This document shows positions 7,792 through 10,223 of a stretch of 10,223 bases of DNA, in pieces. Made by a program: the position numbers and the translations under genes. The notes beneath the pieces are model-generated. The model did no database searches. It had not been told where the DNA came from and was given only the letters and a program-made list of their open reading frames with translations. This DNA is from Paraglomus occultum (taxonomy: Eukaryota > Glomeromycota > Glomeromycetes > Paraglomerales > Paraglomeraceae), in NCBI GenBank assembly GCA_910592205.1, contig CAJVPJ010001369.1, positions 1 to 10,223 on the forward strand, read 5' to 3'. Within the stretch, counting starts at the first letter, position 1; each line of letters begins with the position of its first letter.

Positions 7792-10204
7792 TTACTGATT
7801 TTCCTTCCAAACAGTTTTCAGCGTTTCCGTTGTACCTTTCAATAGTTTTAGCGCACCTTTGCTCACTCGAACAACAACATCATCAGACGTATGGGGGGTT
7901 GTATTGTTATCAGATTCGCTATTTGCTATTACTTTCTCAGCTTTATTGATGACGCGTAGAAGGGCTTTATTCTTGAAGTAATAGGATTTGATTTCTTCGG
8001 AAAAACATCCGGGTGGATCGCCAAGTGCTGGAAATGTAGAGATAGCGAGGTAAGATTATGAATAAAAAAAACGTACACTTTGTCTATTGTGACATCAATT
8101 CAGCCTCGACATACCCTTAGCGATTGCTCTTAGACTCAGAATATATGCCTTCTCATTATAAACCGCCACAGATGTGACTGCCTCTTCTGTGCCAACAAAC
8201 TTCTCGTATCCAGCCTCATTGTACCATGGTGATCGCGTTAGCACCAGAGCTTGAAGAGAGATAAATAGTTGTAGTAAGGATGATGAGGGTGTCCAGACTT
8301 CCGTTTCATCTTTACCGTGCCAGGTATTTAGGAGGCTTAGGCAGACTAACGGAGAAAGAACGCAAGTATAATTTACAAGGGGGCTCATATCGGGAGGGGG
8401 AGGGGGGAAAAAGCCGAAAAACACAACCATGTATACCCACCTTTTCCGTCTTCATACAGATTGGGATTGATCCGTCCGATCCCACCAGTCCACGAATGAA
8501 AGAATGCAAGTGGTGGTACATTAGGGAAATTATGTGGTATTGCAAAGTCAAACAAAAACGGTGCATCTTCATATCTGTAAAGTAAATTGATATTCATTGA
8601 TAGACTGTTGTACAATAATTCACGCGGATTACTGTTGAAAAGTCACTTACGGCGTTTGTGACGACCCGAATATTAACACACGAAACAAATCCATTCGGTT
8701 TTCGAACGCACGTACCAAAATGCCGTCTATCGATGAAGGGGATGTTAAGCGTAAACGGGGTAAGCAAGCAAGTATCCTTCTAGTACGACAAACATTGTCT
8801 TGCTACCTGGTAATGATTTTCGTAATATGCCGTGTTCTTTGACTATGCGTTGTATGCATGCTCTTGATCGACTCTATTTTATAAATCAGCAATGGGTGAT
8901 CAAACATTTAATAATAAATTAGAAAATGCTGTTTGAAATAATTACTTCTGCTGCAAGCTTCAAAAAGCGGTGATTTTCAGGAGGTTCTTCTAGTATCGCG
9001 AACTGAAGCCATCCGTATGCAGCAAGACCCGCAGGATCATCTATTTCCATTTCATTTTCAGACAAATACGTTTTCCATTCTTCCTTTTCTGCAGTGTTGT
9101 CGTTTTCATCGTCTTCATCTACAGTCTCCCAACTGTCACTGTCAGATTCAGCATCGCTTGCGTCAGATTCACTTGACCAATCTTCATAATCGTGTATAGT
9201 CCTATTATGAAACGTAAACGTATTATTATTTCCATTCGAGTTTGTAGTGATATTGACATCATCATCATCTTCCTCGTCGTCTGAGTCCTCGAGTACGACT
9301 ACTTGGTCTAAAGGAACAACGGCTGTGGATTTGTTTGCGAGCGAGATGACAGCGCGACCATCCAGCGTCAGTTGGGCAATTTCTCCAAACCAATCGAGAG
9401 ATCTATCTGAACAGAGTCACAGAGACGAATACGTGTTTAGGTGATTTCGTTATGTACTTGTAAAAAGTGTATCATCTGCAGCAGCTAGTTATTAGTAGTA
9501 ATCATTATTATTGACTTCTTCCTATGTTAAACTGACCTGTTTTATTACGATTGCCCGCACTTTCTTCGTACTCCTGCAAAGTCTTTGCCTCTTCGTCTGA
9601 TAATTTCTTTAGTCGTGATGCGATTTCTTCCAGTGCAGCATTGTCGTTAATTACATTTGACAATGATAATAGTGGCAACAGCCTTTCGCAATGATTTTGT
9701 TGCCACAAAAGTACTTTATCCCCTAGCCCTGCTTGCAAGTCTGGACGTACGACTATCTCATAAAGGCTCAACTCTTCGGATTCGTCCTGAAATTGAGTAG
9801 ACGCGAACAGGACAATAATTGCTTACGTTATAATTCAAACTGTTCACTATTGAGCTCGCCAAACATCAATTTTTGTAAACGTACCTCGAGTTTACCGGGC
9901 TCTTGTCCGAACCAGCGTACTGTTGCCAACCTATCTACTGCATTCACGCGCTGAACAATGCCCATGCGTTCCGTCCCTGTTTTGCCGTCAGTCTTGGCAA
10001 GTACATAATCGGCCTAATAGTTCCCCAATTACATCGTTAACCTATAGTCATAAATATGTATTCAGTCAACATATTCCGTCATACCGGCCATACGTCCTGA
10101 TCGTCTACATTCAGATATGGTACAAGATCAAGTGCTCGCACGTCCTTCTCTATAGTCATATCTTGCCATTGAATATCGACCGTAGTTCGAATGTTGATGA
10201 CTAC
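7792..10204 (-). CDS. UBE2O: UBE2O-type E2/E3 ubiquitin-conjugating enzyme, 3' part
   Basis: Nine coding exons on the - strand: 10204-10085, 10013-9885, 9786-9537, 9406-8946, 8873-8807, 8726-8651, 8574-8441, 8345-8115, 8027-7792. Phases agree at every GT-AG junction and give 567 codons before TAA. The gene continues past the right edge, since 10223-10205 reads as the end of an intron. Family members are large hybrid E2/E3 enzymes that mono- or multi-ubiquitinate basic or orphan proteins. Visible in fragment numbering: small beta-rich repeats with VDIQWQDMTIEKDV, ATVRWFG and DWFGEIAQLTLDG (172 onward), typical of the conserved regions before the E2 core; an acidic Asp/Glu/Ser stretch (205-270); the UBC core (about 325-487) with SLPDGILVRAF, HSWTGGIGRINPNLY and the catalytic Cys414 in GKVCLSLL; and a 78-residue C-terminal tail with basic and hydrophobic helices. 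The Cys codon begins just after an intron. BIRC6 is the nearest alternative, but the GKVCLSLLNTWHGKDETEVW stretch fits UBE2O better. The intron at 9536-9407 may hide an 18-nt exon. Confidence 0.88.
8379..8407 (+). other. G-run cluster inside a UBE2O intron
   Basis: Runs of 5, 3, 5 and 6 G separated by 8, 1 and 1 bases on the + strand, which is the template strand of the UBE2O gene. This loosely fits a G-quadruplex pattern with one long loop. It lies within the 95-nt intron (8440-8346) directly before the exon with the catalytic Cys. On the RNA sense it is a C-rich tract serving as part of the intron body. Confidence 0.5.
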
Positions 10205-10223
10205 CTAAATTTGCTACTACGTT

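Noticed and set aside
8727-8806. Reading straight through 8806-8727 in the UBE2O gene
   Set aside because: The open frame here gives residues unlike the family. A GT-AG intron with a branch-like TTAAC and pyrimidine tract instead joins KSLP to DGILVRAF, the conserved E2 sequence.
9017-9444. Two + strand ORFs rich in Ser and His
   Set aside because: They are antisense to the acidic Asp/Glu/Ser stretch of the UBE2O exon 9406-8946, which explains their skewed composition.

Overview
The window looks like nuclear DNA of a filamentous fungus, most likely an early-diverging one (Mucoromycota, perhaps Mucorales). Reasons: AT-rich non-coding DNA with many homopolymer and microsatellite tracts, short GT-AG introns (about 70-130 nt), pyrimidine-rich leaders just before ATG, and three fungal/eukaryotic housekeeping genes. 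The lineage is inferred from style and gene content and was not tested by any search.

Layout. Positions 1 to about 4400 hold no gene I can support: a long gap with several repeated short motifs (paired CCAAT boxes, a TTGTSACAA cluster, three copies of CCTTTATCGA), microsatellites and low-complexity runs. Next is an intronless + strand gene at 4593-5945 for a 450-residue Rax1-type protein (interrupted RGS-like domain plus C-terminal membrane segments). It has a TATA-like box, a pyrimidine tract and a leader stem-loop whose loop holds a two-codon upstream ORF.

Convergent to it on the - strand is a four-exon gene (7391 to 6130) for a 319-residue lipid-droplet-associated serine hydrolase of the LDAH family. 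The two genes end 184 bp apart. Upstream of that gene, also on the - strand, is the 3' part of a large UBE2O-type E2/E3 hybrid ubiquitin-conjugating enzyme gene (10204 to 7792, nine coding exons in the window). Its 5' part lies beyond the right edge. I rebuilt all splice junctions of both genes by reading frame and conserved motifs, and exon phases agree throughout.

The three genes act in separate processes: polarity or bud-site marking at the membrane, lipid-droplet ester metabolism, and ubiquitin conjugation. Nothing suggests a cluster with a shared function, and I see no mobile element, CRISPR array, tRNA or rRNA. The points most worth checking are the hairpin-embedded mini-uORF before RAX1, a possible 18-nt microexon in the UBE2O gene, a repeated 9-bp element in the hydrolase promoter, G-rich intron sequence, and the long gene-free region on the left.
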